Under the pieces are notes generated by a model. It was not told the DNA's origin. It saw only the letters and a program-made list of their open reading frames with translations, and made no database searches. Positions 9,047 through 16,825 of a stretch of 64,000 nucleotides of DNA are shown here, one piece after another (the stretch's first letter is position 1; every line of letters starts with the position of its first letter). Position numbers and translations under genes: made by a program. Origin of the DNA: Pseudorhizobium flavum (GTDB lineage Bacteria > Pseudomonadota > Alphaproteobacteria > Rhizobiales > Rhizobiaceae); contig NZ_LR723670.1 of NCBI RefSeq assembly GCF_902502825.2, positions 2,728,001 through 2,792,000 of the forward strand, read 5' to 3'.

Positions 9047-10125
9047 TGAGCGCCACCACGATCGGGATCATCGGTGGCGGGCAGTTGGGCCGGATGCTGG
9101 CCATGGCAGCTGCCCGTCTCAATTTCCGCATTATCGTGCTGGAACCGCAATCCGATTGCCCTGCCGCGCAGCTTGCTAGCGAACAGATCGTTGCTCCCTA
9201 TGACGATCCGGATGCGCTCGACGCGCTCGCCCGCGCCTGCCAGATCGTCACCTATGAATTCGAGAACGTCCCGGTCGCGGCGGCAGAGAGGCTCCAGCAG
9301 TCCGTGCCGGTCTATCCGCCGCCGAGAGCGCTTGAGGTCGCCCAGGACCGGCTGACGGAGAAACGCTTCCTGAACGACTGCGGCATAACCACCGCCGATT
9401 TCCGTGCGGTCGACAGCCAGGACGACCTGGAAAAGGCACTTGCCGACTTCGATGATCGTGGCGTGCTCAAGACCCGCCGCCTCGGTTATGACGGCAAGGG
9501 CCAACGTCTCTTTCGCTCGCAGGAGGACGATCCGGCGGGCGTCTTCGATTCGCTCGGCCGGGTGCCGCTGATCCTGGAGAGCCTCGTTGCCTTCGAGCGG
9601 GAGATCTCCATCATCGCCGCTCGCGGCAGGGACGGCACCGTCGCCTGCTACGATCCTGCCGAGAACGTCCATCTGAACGGCATCCTTCACACCTCGACCC
9701 TGCCCGCCCGCATATCGGATGCAACCGCGGCCCATGCCGCGGAGGCGGCCCGCGGACTACTCGACGCCCTCGACTATGTCGGCGTCATCGGCATTGAGTT
9801 CTTCGTCATGCCGGATGGCAGCCTCGTTGCCAACGAGATCGCCCCGCGCGTCCACAACACCGGCCACTGGACGGAGGCGGCCTGCGTCGTTTCGCAGTTC
9901 GAACAGCACATCCGCGCCGTCTCAGGCCTGGTGCTGGGCGGTCCTTCGCGCCATTCCGATTGCGTGATGACCAACCTAATCGGCGACGACATCCGCAACG
10001 TTCCGGAATGGCTCGGGCAACGGGACGTTCTGGTGCACCTCTACGGAAAGACGGAGGCCCGCGACGGCCGGAAGATGGGTCACGTGACGCAACTCACCGG
10101 CCCCAAAAAGCAGCGGAATGGTTGA
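9046..10125 (+). CDS. purK: N5-carboxyaminoimidazole ribonucleotide synthase
   Basis: 359 aa from the ATG at 9046, which overlaps the purE stop. It is an ATP-grasp enzyme that makes N5-CAIR from AIR, bicarbonate and ATP. The N-terminal IGGGQLGRMLA, the central GVLKTRRLGYDGKGQ nucleotide-binding segment and NEIAPRVHNTGHWT near the C-terminus are PurK signatures. The pair purE-purK is the normal bacterial arrangement; a likely terminator follows at 10166. Confidence 0.96.
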   Translation: MSATTIGIIGGGQLGRMLAMAAARLNFRIIVLEPQSDCPAAQLASEQIVAPYDDPDALDALARACQIVTYEFENVPVAAAERLQQSVPVYPPPRALEVAQDRLTEKRFLNDCGITTADFRAVDSQDDLEKALADFDDRGVLKTRRLGYDGKGQRLFRSQEDDPAGVFDSLGRVPLILESLVAFEREISIIAARGRDGTVACYDPAENVHLNGILHTSTLPARISDATAAHAAEAARGLLDALDYVGVIGIEFFVMPDGSLVANEIAPRVHNTGHWTEAACVVSQFEQHIRAVSGLVLGGPSRHSDCVMTNLIGDDIRNVPEWLGQRDVLVHLYGKTEARDGRKMGHVTQLTGPKKQRNG

Positions 10126-10165
10126 CAGGCGCGATGCGTCGCGGTATCTGCACGCCAACCTTGAG

Positions 10166-10204
10166 AGCGCGCCCTTCTTCCCGGGAAAAAGCGGCGCGCT
10201 TTTG
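10166..10204 (+). terminator. Probable rho-independent terminator after purEK
   Basis: An 8-bp perfect stem (AGCGCGCC at 10166-10173 with GGCGCGCT at 10193-10200) is followed by TTTT, 40 bases after the purK stop and before rpmJ. Confidence 0.6.
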
Positions 10205-10254
10205 ATTGTAATGACAAGCGGGCCCAAACGCTCGTAAACCTGCGGACAAGAGCA

Positions 10255-10380
10255 ATGAAGATCAAGAATTCGCTGAAAGCGCTGAAGGCCCGCCATCGCG
10301 ACAACCGTCTGGTTCGCCGCAAGGGCCGCGTATACATCATCAACAAGCAAAACCCGCGCTTCAAGGCCCGCCAGGGCTGA
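10255..10380 (+). CDS. rpmJ: 50S ribosomal protein L36
   Basis: 41 aa, missed by length-limited gene calls. The sequence starts [17 protein letters not shown] and continues [15 protein letters not shown], a clear match to the zinc-independent (cysteine-free) L36 of alphaproteobacteria. L36 is a small basic component of the large ribosomal subunit. It stands alone, as usual for this lineage, between two likely terminators. Confidence 0.95.
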   Translation: MKIKNSLKALKARHRDNRLVRRKGRVYIINKQNPRFKARQG

Positions 10381-10452
10381 TCGGCACTGCGGCATCGGCC
10401 CAGCCGGTACCGTTCAATTTGTCGAGCGCAGGCTCATTCGGGTTTGACCTTC

Positions 10453-10485
10453 GGCGCATGCGGATTACATATTTCCGCATGCGCC
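10453..10485 (+). terminator. 12-bp perfect hairpin after rpmJ, overlapping the next start codon
   Basis: GGCGCATGCGGA (10453-10464) and TCCGCATGCGCC (10474-10485) form a perfect 12-bp stem with a 9-base loop, followed by ATTTTCGTTT. It could terminate rpmJ. Both candidate ATG codons of the TPR gene (10458 and 10479) lie in the stem, so it could also mask that gene's start. Confidence 0.55.
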
Positions 10486-11069
10486 ATTTTCGTTTCAGCC
10501 TGCTTCTTGTTTCCGTCCTCGCCGCGGCCTCTACGGCATCGGCGCAGCCTTCCGAACCTGTCGCCGCCCCGGCCACACAGGCCTCACCGGAAGCCAGGCT
10601 TGCCGGTCTCTTCGATACGCTGAAGCGCGAACGCGAACCCGACAAGGCCCGCGGCATCGCCAGCCAGATACTGGCCGAGTGGGATGATTCGGGCAGCGCC
10701 ACCGTCAACCTTCTGATGCAGTGGGCGGCGAAGGCCGCAAACGAGAAGCGCAACGCCGCTGCCCTCGACTTTCTCGATCAGGCGACCATCCTCAAGCCCG
10801 ACTATGCGGAGGTCTGGAACCGCCGCGCCGGCCTTCACTTCACCATGGGCGATCGTCGCAAGGCAATGGCAGATATCAACCAGGTCCTGATCCGGGAGCC
10901 GCGTCACTTCGGCGCGCTTTCCGGGCTTGCGGGAATACTCGCCGAGAATGGTCAGGACGAACTGGCGCTGAAGGCGTGGCAGCGATACCTCGCGGTCTAT
11001 CCTGCCGACAGGGAGGCCCAGGAGGCGGCGATCAAGCTTGAGGAAAAGCTTGCCGGCAGCCGCACCTGA
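10479..11069 (+). CDS. Secreted TPR protein
   Basis: 196 aa from the ATG at 10479; an in-frame ATG at 10458 would add seven residues. The signal peptide (MRHFRFSLLLVSVLAAAS, cut after ASA) is best placed with the later start. The mature protein has tetratricopeptide repeats from about residue 75 to 185, including LDQATILKPDYAEVWNRRA and the following INQVLIREPRHFGALSGLA, read as separate repeats. The TPR superhelix binds protein partners; none is suggested by context. The start lies in a strong hairpin. Confidence 0.8.
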   Translation: MRHFRFSLLLVSVLAAASTASAQPSEPVAAPATQASPEARLAGLFDTLKREREPDKARGIASQILAEWDDSGSATVNLLMQWAAKAANEKRNAAALDFLDQATILKPDYAEVWNRRAGLHFTMGDRRKAMADINQVLIREPRHFGALSGLAGILAENGQDELALKAWQRYLAVYPADREAQEAAIKLEEKLAGSRT

Positions 11070-11083
11070 GGATTCCTCGCCCG

Positions 11084-12094
11084 ATGATCATCCTTCCCTT
11101 CGCCATTGCCGGGCTGTTCGCGGCCGCCTTCGGGTTCACCGCCTGGAAGGCACGCGTCATCGAGCAGAGCTTTCCCAATCACGGCGAACTGATCGATGTC
11201 GGCGGCTTCCGCATGAACTCGCTGTTCGTCCCTGCGGGCGAGGATGCGGACCTGCCGCCGATCGTCTTCATCCATGGGGCAAGCGGCAACCTGCGCGATC
11301 AGGAGACGGCGTTCCGCAGTCGGCTTGAGGGCCGTGCCGACCTGCTCTTCGTCGATCGTCCCGGGCACGGATATTCGGAGCGCGGTAGCGAACGGAATGC
11401 CTGGCCCGACGGCCAGGCAAATGCCATTGCGCGGCTGATGGAATTGCGTGGCATCGAAAGTGCAATCATCGTGGGTCACTCCTTCGGCGGCGCGATCGCT
11501 GCGAGCTTCGCACTGGGGCACCCTGAAAAAACGGCTGGACTGCTCTTCCTCGCGCCCGCCACCCATCCCTGGCCGGGTGGCGTCGACTGGTATTACGACC
11601 TGGCAAAGAAGCCCTACATCGGATGGCTTTTCAGCCGCCTTGTGGCCCTGCCGGCCGGCTTAGTGCGCATCGATGGAGCGACCCACTCCGTCTTCCATCC
11701 GAACCCCCGTCCGGAGAAATACGTGACGGAAGGCGCGCCGGCGCTCGTCCTTCGCCCCCGCAACTTCCGCAACAACGCGATCGACGTCGCCAATCTCAAC
11801 GAATACGTGAAGCAGGTGGCGGCCCGATACAGCTCGATCACCGCACCGACCGTTGTCATTACCGGAAACCGCGACGCCATCGTCGCCGAGGAGATTCACT
11901 CGGTCGGCCTGAAGCGAGATATCGAGCATGCCGACCTCGTCTGGATCGACAGCCTCGGACATAAGCCTGACTATGTCGTACCGGATGTGGCCGTGGCAGC
12001 GCTGGAAAAGCTGGCGGGGCACGACCGCGATCTCGAGGCTATCGCCCGCGCGGCCGAGGCTCGCTTAAGGGGCCAGAGCGCCCCTCGCTCCTGA
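11084..12094 (+). CDS. Alpha/beta hydrolase
   Basis: 336 aa. An N-terminal hydrophobic segment (about residues 1-20) suggests membrane anchoring or export. The alpha/beta-hydrolase fold follows: oxyanion region VFIHGASGN, nucleophile elbow GHSFGG (Ser in the middle) near residue 130, an acid in TGNRDAIV and a catalytic histidine in DSLGHKPDY. The substrate is unknown. It is 14 bases downstream of the TPR gene and is probably cotranscribed with it. Confidence 0.85.
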   Translation: MIILPFAIAGLFAAAFGFTAWKARVIEQSFPNHGELIDVGGFRMNSLFVPAGEDADLPPIVFIHGASGNLRDQETAFRSRLEGRADLLFVDRPGHGYSERGSERNAWPDGQANAIARLMELRGIESAIIVGHSFGGAIAASFALGHPEKTAGLLFLAPATHPWPGGVDWYYDLAKKPYIGWLFSRLVALPAGLVRIDGATHSVFHPNPRPEKYVTEGAPALVLRPRNFRNNAIDVANLNEYVKQVAARYSSITAPTVVITGNRDAIVAEEIHSVGLKRDIEHADLVWIDSLGHKPDYVVPDVAVAALEKLAGHDRDLEAIARAAEARLRGQSAPRS

Positions 12095-12100
12095 CCGGAA

Positions 12101-13540
12101 TCAGATGCCGCTCTGTCCGTCCGCCCCGATATAGGCGATGCGCAGCATGTTGGTCGCGCCTGGCGTGCCGAGCGGTACACCGGCCGAAATGATGATGCGG
12201 TCGCCCGGAGCGCCAAAGCCTTCCGACACGACGATCCGGCAGGCACGGTTGACCATGTCGTCAAGATCCTCTGCGTCATGGGAGACGACGCAATGCAGGC
12301 CCCAGCAGACCGAAAGCCTTCGCGCAGTCTGGACGATCGGCGACAAGGCGATGATCGGAACCTGCGGCCGTTCGCGCGAGGCGCGCAGGCCCGTATTGCC
12401 GGACGAGGTATAAGTTACGATGGCGGATAGTCTCAGCGTCTCGGCGATCTGCCGGGCCGCAAGCGAGATGGCGTCTGCGCCCGTTGCTTCCGGCGTCGGC
12501 CGCTGCGCGTAGATGATGTTCGAGTAATAGGGATCCTGCTCGACCGTGCTGGCAACCGAGGCCATGGTCGCCACCGCTTCGACCGGATAATCGCCGGAGG
12601 CGGATTCTGCCGAGAGCATGACGGCGTCGGCGCCTTCGAAGACCGCGGTTGCAACGTCGGAGACTTCCGCACGTGTCGGCACCGGCGAACTGATCATAGA
12701 TTCGAGCATCTGCGTTGCGACGACCACCGGCTTGCCGGCCCGGCGGCAGGCGCGGGTCAGCTGCTTCTGCAGGCCTGGCACCGCCTCGAGCGGCATCTCC
12801 ACGCCGAGGTCTCCGCGGGCCACCATCAGCGCGTCGGACAGTTCGATGATTTCGTCGATCCGCTCGATCGCCTGTGGCTTCTCTATCTTCGACATCAGGC
12901 CGACGCGGCCGCGGGCAATCTTGCGCACTTCCGCGAGGTCCTCCGGCCGCTGCACGAAGGAGAGCGCCACCCAGTCCACTTCTCCCGTCGCGAGAACAGC
13001 GTCCAGATCGGAGCGATCCTTGTCGGTCAGCACGCCCACCGGCAGAAGCGTATCGGGCAAGCTGATCCCCTTGCGGTCGGAGATCTTGTTGCCGGATACG
13101 ACGGTACAGACGATCTTCTTGCCGTCAGTCTTTTCGGCGCGCAGCATGAGCTTGCCGTCGTCGATCAGCAGGCGGTCGCCCGGCTTCACGGCCGACAGGA
13201 TTTCCGGATGCGGAAGGAAGACGCGCGTGGCATCGCCCGGCTCGTCACGATTATCCAGCGTGAACGTCTGCCCCGGCTCCAGCGCCACCTTGGTGTCGGC
13301 GAACTTCCCGACGCGCAGCTTCGGCCCCTGGAGGTCGGCCAGAATGCCGATCGGTCGGCCGCACTTTGTCTCGACCGCCCGGATACGCTGGATCAGCATG
13401 CGCATCGTGTCGTGGCTGGCATGGCTCATATTGATGCGGAAGAGGTCTGCGCCCGCTTCATGCAACTTCTGGATCGTGTCTTCCTCGGATGACGCAGGCC
13501 CCAGTGTCGCAAGGATTTTAACTTTGCGGTTACGCTTCAT
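12101..13540 (-). CDS. pyk: Pyruvate kinase
   Basis: 479 aa from the ATG at 13540, the usual bacterial length. It transfers phosphate from phosphoenolpyruvate to ADP, the last step of lower glycolysis. KILATLGPAS at the start, FRINMSHA, and the active-site segment GLMSKIEKPQAI with VARGDLGVEMP are diagnostic; the C-terminal allosteric domain is complete. Its ATG overlaps the stop of the upstream DUF1036 gene by one base, so the two are probably an operon. Confidence 0.96.
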   Translation of the reverse strand: MKRNRKVKILATLGPASSEEDTIQKLHEAGADLFRINMSHASHDTMRMLIQRIRAVETKCGRPIGILADLQGPKLRVGKFADTKVALEPGQTFTLDNRDEPGDATRVFLPHPEILSAVKPGDRLLIDDGKLMLRAEKTDGKKIVCTVVSGNKISDRKGISLPDTLLPVGVLTDKDRSDLDAVLATGEVDWVALSFVQRPEDLAEVRKIARGRVGLMSKIEKPQAIERIDEIIELSDALMVARGDLGVEMPLEAVPGLQKQLTRACRRAGKPVVVATQMLESMISSPVPTRAEVSDVATAVFEGADAVMLSAESASGDYPVEAVATMASVASTVEQDPYYSNIIYAQRPTPEATGADAISLAARQIAETLRLSAIVTYTSSGNTGLRASRERPQVPIIALSPIVQTARRLSVCWGLHCVVSHDAEDLDDMVNRACRIVVSEGFGAPGDRIIISAGVPLGTPGATNMLRIAYIGADGQSGI

Positions 13541-14013
13541 CAATTCTGGCCTTCCTGCGTGCTCGGCGCGTCCGACAGCTGTACCATCCAGCTGCCCTGG
13601 CGCCCGGTATCGTATTCCTTGAAGCCCATGCGCTGGTAGCCGCGGGCGAAGCAGTCCTGGACGCCGACGATCTTGAACTCGTTCTCGGCGACGCACATGT
13701 TGACCTCACCGGTCCAGCGGCCACCGCGTGCCGCATCTTCGGCATAGAGGTAGTAGTAGCGGGACTGCAGTTCGCCTTCGATCAGCGTGGCGCAGGTCGA
13801 GGCCGGGACCTGCCACCAGCCTTCCGTCGTCCACCCTTCCTCCGCCCGATAACCGATCGCGACGCCGACCAGATTCTGCGTGCCGTTGCAGACCCGGAAG
13901 TCCGCTCTGGCGGCGCCGGCGGCAAACAGCGGGATGCACAGCGAGGCGAGGAATGCGGCAGCGGGGACGTAACGCAGCGGCAAGGTGAGGGAAAGGCGGG
14001 ATGATGTCGACAC
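13540..14013 (-). CDS. DUF1036 secreted protein
   Basis: 157 aa with a signal peptide (about residues 1-37, ending GAARA). The mature part is the DUF1036 domain: FRVCNGTQNLVGVAIGY near its start, then GWWQVPASTCATL, with conserved Cys and Trp residues. It is a small periplasmic or secreted domain of unknown function. Its position directly before pyk with a one-base overlap is typical of rhizobia as I recall. Confidence 0.85.
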   Translation of the reverse strand: MSTSSRLSLTLPLRYVPAAAFLASLCIPLFAAGAARADFRVCNGTQNLVGVAIGYRAEEGWTTEGWWQVPASTCATLIEGELQSRYYYLYAEDAARGGRWTGEVNMCVAENEFKIVGVQDCFARGYQRMGFKEYDTGRQGSWMVQLSDAPSTQEGQN

Positions 14014-14182
14014 GGCTTCCGATGGAACCCCATGGTTATTCGCGAAGCACTTTCTTCGCCCTTCGAGGGTGGAAAGTCAACGCAACTCTAATCGATTATA
14101 GCGGCCGGACTCATCGTTCGGCGAGCCCACGCTTGCGCCTTCGCTACCTGCGTGCGATCAACCGGAGCCTACCTCCAGCACG

Positions 14183-14995
14183 ATGCCGGGACCCGCAACT
14201 GCCATGCCAGACTTCGTACCGTTCGAGATCATAGAAGGCGATTATGACGCCGCCATGGTGCTGCTCGCCGACCATGCGATGAACCGCCTTCCGCCTGAGT
14301 ATGGAAGCCTCGGACTGCCGGACAGTGCGTTTCGACGCCACATCGCCTTCGACATCGGCATCGAAGGGCTGACCCGGCAATTGGCGGCGAAATTGGGCGT
14401 CCCCGCGGTGCTCGGATGTTTCTCGCGGCTGCTGATCGACCCCAACCGGGGCGAGGACGATCCGACGCTGATCATGAAGATCTCCGACGGCGCCATCATC
14501 CCCGGCAACTACCCGATCACGGACGAGGAATGGTCGAAGCGCCTCGATACCTACCACCGTCCCTACCACCGCGCGGTGGAACGCACGATCGCAAAGGCCG
14601 GCGCGGGCGGACGCGCGCCGCTCGTCCTCTCGCTGCATTCCTTCACGCCGGCCTGGAAGGGCGTCCCCCGCCCCTGGCACGCCGCCGTCCTCTGGGACAG
14701 TGATGACAGGGCGGTCCGGCCCCTGCTCGAAATGCTGCGCCGGGAGGAAGGCCTCGTCATCGGCGACAACCAGCCCTATGATGGCGCGCTTCGTGGTGAC
14801 ACCATGTACCGTCACTGCATGACGTCCGGCCTGCCGCATGCCCTTCTGGAGGTGCGGCAGGACCTGATCGGCGACGAGACCGGCATCGATGAGTGGGCCG
14901 GTCGTCTCGCTCCGATCTTCGCAGCGCTGAACGACGATCCGGCACTGCACGAATACCGGGTCTTTGCCTCGCGGACCGGCCCCTATGGAAGCTGA
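14183..14995 (+). CDS. N-formylglutamate amidohydrolase family protein
   Basis: 270 aa (an ATG at 14204 is an alternative start). The family hydrolyses N-formyl-glutamate or related N-acyl amino acids with a metal ion. Matches include the segment around FSRLLIDPNRGEDD, LSLHSFTPAWKG and VIGDNQPYDG. No histidine-degradation genes are adjacent, so it may act on another substrate than the HutG enzyme. It is 19 bases upstream of the DUF1244 gene on the same strand. Confidence 0.85.
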   Translation: MPGPATAMPDFVPFEIIEGDYDAAMVLLADHAMNRLPPEYGSLGLPDSAFRRHIAFDIGIEGLTRQLAAKLGVPAVLGCFSRLLIDPNRGEDDPTLIMKISDGAIIPGNYPITDEEWSKRLDTYHRPYHRAVERTIAKAGAGGRAPLVLSLHSFTPAWKGVPRPWHAAVLWDSDDRAVRPLLEMLRREEGLVIGDNQPYDGALRGDTMYRHCMTSGLPHALLEVRQDLIGDETGIDEWAGRLAPIFAALNDDPALHEYRVFASRTGPYGS

Positions 14996-15014
14996 TATTT
15001 AAAGGAAGAACACC

Positions 15015-15323
15015 ATGAACGGACTGACGGAACAGCAGAAGACGGAATTCGAGGCAGCCGCCTTCCGCCGGCTCGTCCAGCACCTGCGCGAACGCAGCGA
15101 TGTACAGAACATCGACCTCATGAACCTCGGCGGCTTCTGCCGCAACTGCCTTTCCAACTGGTATCGCGACGCCGCCATCGCTGCGGGCGTGGAAATGAGC
15201 AAGGACCAGTCGCGCGAGACCATCTACGGCATGCCCTACGAGGAGTGGAAGAAGCTCCACCAGAACGAAGCATCCCGCGATCAAAAAGCCGCATTTGAGA
15301 GAAACAAGCCTGTTGATCACTGA
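15015..15323 (+). CDS. DUF1244 protein
   Basis: 102 aa with AAGGAAG about 9 bases before the ATG. The DUF1244 core is visible: [20 protein letters not shown], then [15 protein letters not shown] with its CxxC pair, then [15 protein letters not shown] [14 protein letters not shown] small conserved alphaproteobacterial protein of unknown function. It is the last intact host gene before the island. Confidence 0.88.
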   Translation: MNGLTEQQKTEFEAAAFRRLVQHLRERSDVQNIDLMNLGGFCRNCLSNWYRDAAIAAGVEMSKDQSRETIYGMPYEEWKKLHQNEASRDQKAAFERNKPVDH

Positions 15324-15409
15324 GGCCGCCGTCGATTCGGCTTGACCTCGGCCGCCCTTCGCGGCAGGTGACGAACCAATCTGCAGAACCCGCACTACAG
15401 GAGACCTCG

Positions 15410-15547
15410 ATGTCTGATGCTCATGGCGTCGCCCGCGACCAACTCCGCGCATTTGTCGAGCGCATCGAAAGACTGGAAGAAGAAAAGAAGACGATCGCCG
15501 ATGATTTTCAAACATTGGCGATCTTACCGGAACTTGCATCAGCATAA
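15410..15547 (+). pseudogene. gapR: gapR (DUF2312), 5' fragment of the host gene interrupted by the island
   Basis: An ATG preceded by CAGGAG starts the first 32 codons of a DUF2312/UPF0335 protein ([19 protein letters not shown]). The frame then enters the island and runs 13 foreign codons to TAA at 15545. The remaining 58 residues lie at 56724-56900. Joining the two halves at the shared CGATGA restores a 90-aa GapR. GapR is a nucleoid-associated protein that binds overtwisted AT-rich DNA and is important for growth in Caulobacter. The 45-aa product keeps only the first coiled-coil part and is unlikely to be functional. Confidence 0.93.
15499..15517 (+). other. attL: left junction of the island
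   Basis: Bases 15499-15504 are the 6-bp CGATGA shared with the right junction. Bases 15505-15517 (TTTTCAAACATTG) are the left 13-bp terminal arm, perfectly inverted at the right end. The layout of overlap plus element-side core arm is that of a tyrosine-recombinase attachment site. Confidence 0.88.
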
Positions 15548-15687
15548 TCGGATCAGGTACTTAACGCTCATTCAACGAGCAGGTCAGTTACCGGTAGGCA
15601 ACAGCGAAAAAGCAGTCGGACCGCTCGGGTATTTACAGCCCCAAGAGCAGGAGACGCAGCAAGCCACTAACTCTTAGGGATTCAAGA

Positions 15688-15945
15688 ATGGAAGAAATCG
15701 AAGCATCTGGCACGTCGGTCGCCGCAGCGGAACTTCGCTCGATCATCGAGCGGGTAGAGCGTCTCGAAGAAGAGAAGGCCGCGATAGCCTCAGACATTAA
15801 GGACGTACTGGGTGAGGCAAAGGGCCGAGGCTATGACACGAAGGCAATCAAAACCATCCTTCGCCTTCGCAAGAAGGACGCCAACGAACGCCTAGAAGAG
15901 GAGAGCATTCTCCAGACTTATATGGCAGCGCTTGGAATGGAGTAA
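15688..15945 (+). CDS. gapR: GapR-family nucleoid-associated protein (DUF2312), island-borne copy
   Basis: 85 aa, complete. Over the 64-residue core I count 43 identities with the reconstructed host GapR; shared stretches include ERLEEEK, DIKDV, GEAK and LRKKD. The family binds overtwisted DNA and helps replication and segregation. It lies 183 bases inside the left border in the same orientation as the broken host gene, with no clear terminator between, so the host gapR promoter could read into it. At the codons matching the insertion site (I-A-S-D-I-K) the DNA differs from the host target, so CGATGA is absent. Its likely job is to replace the gene that the island destroys. Confidence 0.9.
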   Translation: MEEIEASGTSVAAAELRSIIERVERLEEEKAAIASDIKDVLGEAKGRGYDTKAIKTILRLRKKDANERLEEESILQTYMAALGME

Positions 15946-15955
15946 GCGACTATTA

Positions 15956-15991
15956 GGCAGCGGCGTTGGCTGAACATCAGACGCTGCTGCC
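15956..15991 (+). terminator. Hairpin after island gapR
   Basis: GGCAGCGGCGT (15956-15966) pairs with ACGCTGCTGCC (15981-15991) with one G-T wobble, 10 bases after the gapR stop. There is no T-run, so termination is only a possibility. Confidence 0.35.
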
Positions 15992-16132
15992 CCCTGTAGA
16001 ATTACGGGACCTCTCCCGGCCGCCGCCACATTCCGACTCTGCGCAAAATACGTTGTCGGGCGAACGTCAGGGAGGGGTAACATTCCCGGAGAAGGAGGCT
16101 GACCTCCAGGCGAGTTGGGAAAGGGTGTCAGG

Positions 16133-16825
16133 CTAGGCCCAGCGAAGATCGTCGTTTATGCGCCTCTGCAATGCGGCAACCCTGCTCATCCTGGCCATGT
16201 CACGATTTGGATTGACGATGAGTTTTTCCAGCACGATTATCGTACGCTCCATCAAATCATTTAGACGTTGCCGCCGTTGCACTATGGTCTGGATGCGATG
16301 AAGTTCGAGGTCTTGTATTAGGTTTTGAGCTTGTACCGGCTTATCGGCTCCCACCCTCACACCGTAAACCCAACCCGGGTGGATTTCTATGTTCGCGTGG
16401 TAATCATCGAAGTAGGGATGAATCCACCTGAATGAGCCGCTGTTCGCCCGAAGCGAGATAGCAGCTCTCACAGCGGCATCGCCAACGTCACGCGACCCCT
16501 TTTGCATATTACAAGGATGGCACGCCAAGGTTAGATTAACTGGCGAGAATGACCATTTCGCATAATGTGGTTTGGATTTATCAAGGAAGTGCTCAATGTT
16601 TTCGGAAGCGTTACGTCTTTCCTGATAGAGGAACTGCCGACAGAAATAGCAGCGGCTATTTTGTTGCGCCCTCAGGGAAACACGAATTTCACGGCGCAGA
16701 TTAGTTAGCGCCTTGTCTGACCAGTTGATGTTGCCTCGACGATATTTTCGGAGAACATCGCGATACATTGGCTTTTTGAGAATCTGTCGATGTGTCGGTA
16801 AGAGCCTGCCAGGTCCGAGCATCAC
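16133..16825 (-). CDS. HNH endonuclease (PtuB-like partner of the upstream ATPase)
   Basis: 230 aa. The HNH nuclease core spans about residues 56-110: C59-x2-C62, then IEHF with H79, then N97 and C102-x2-C105 (ACHPCNMQKG). The four cysteines form the structural zinc site, and the histidine and asparagine are catalytic. The remainder is helical with no recognised domain. It is the last gene of a three-gene operon; its ATG overlaps the stop of the ABC-type ATPase gene (ATGA), which indicates translational coupling. An ABC-ATPase plus HNH pair is the plan of Septu (PtuA/PtuB) anti-phage systems, so a defence role is inferred. DNA is the expected target. Confidence 0.82.
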   Translation of the reverse strand: MMLGPGRLLPTHRQILKKPMYRDVLRKYRRGNINWSDKALTNLRREIRVSLRAQQNSRCYFCRQFLYQERRNASENIEHFLDKSKPHYAKWSFSPVNLTLACHPCNMQKGSRDVGDAAVRAAISLRANSGSFRWIHPYFDDYHANIEIHPGWVYGVRVGADKPVQAQNLIQDLELHRIQTIVQRRQRLNDLMERTIIVLEKLIVNPNRDMARMSRVAALQRRINDDLRWA

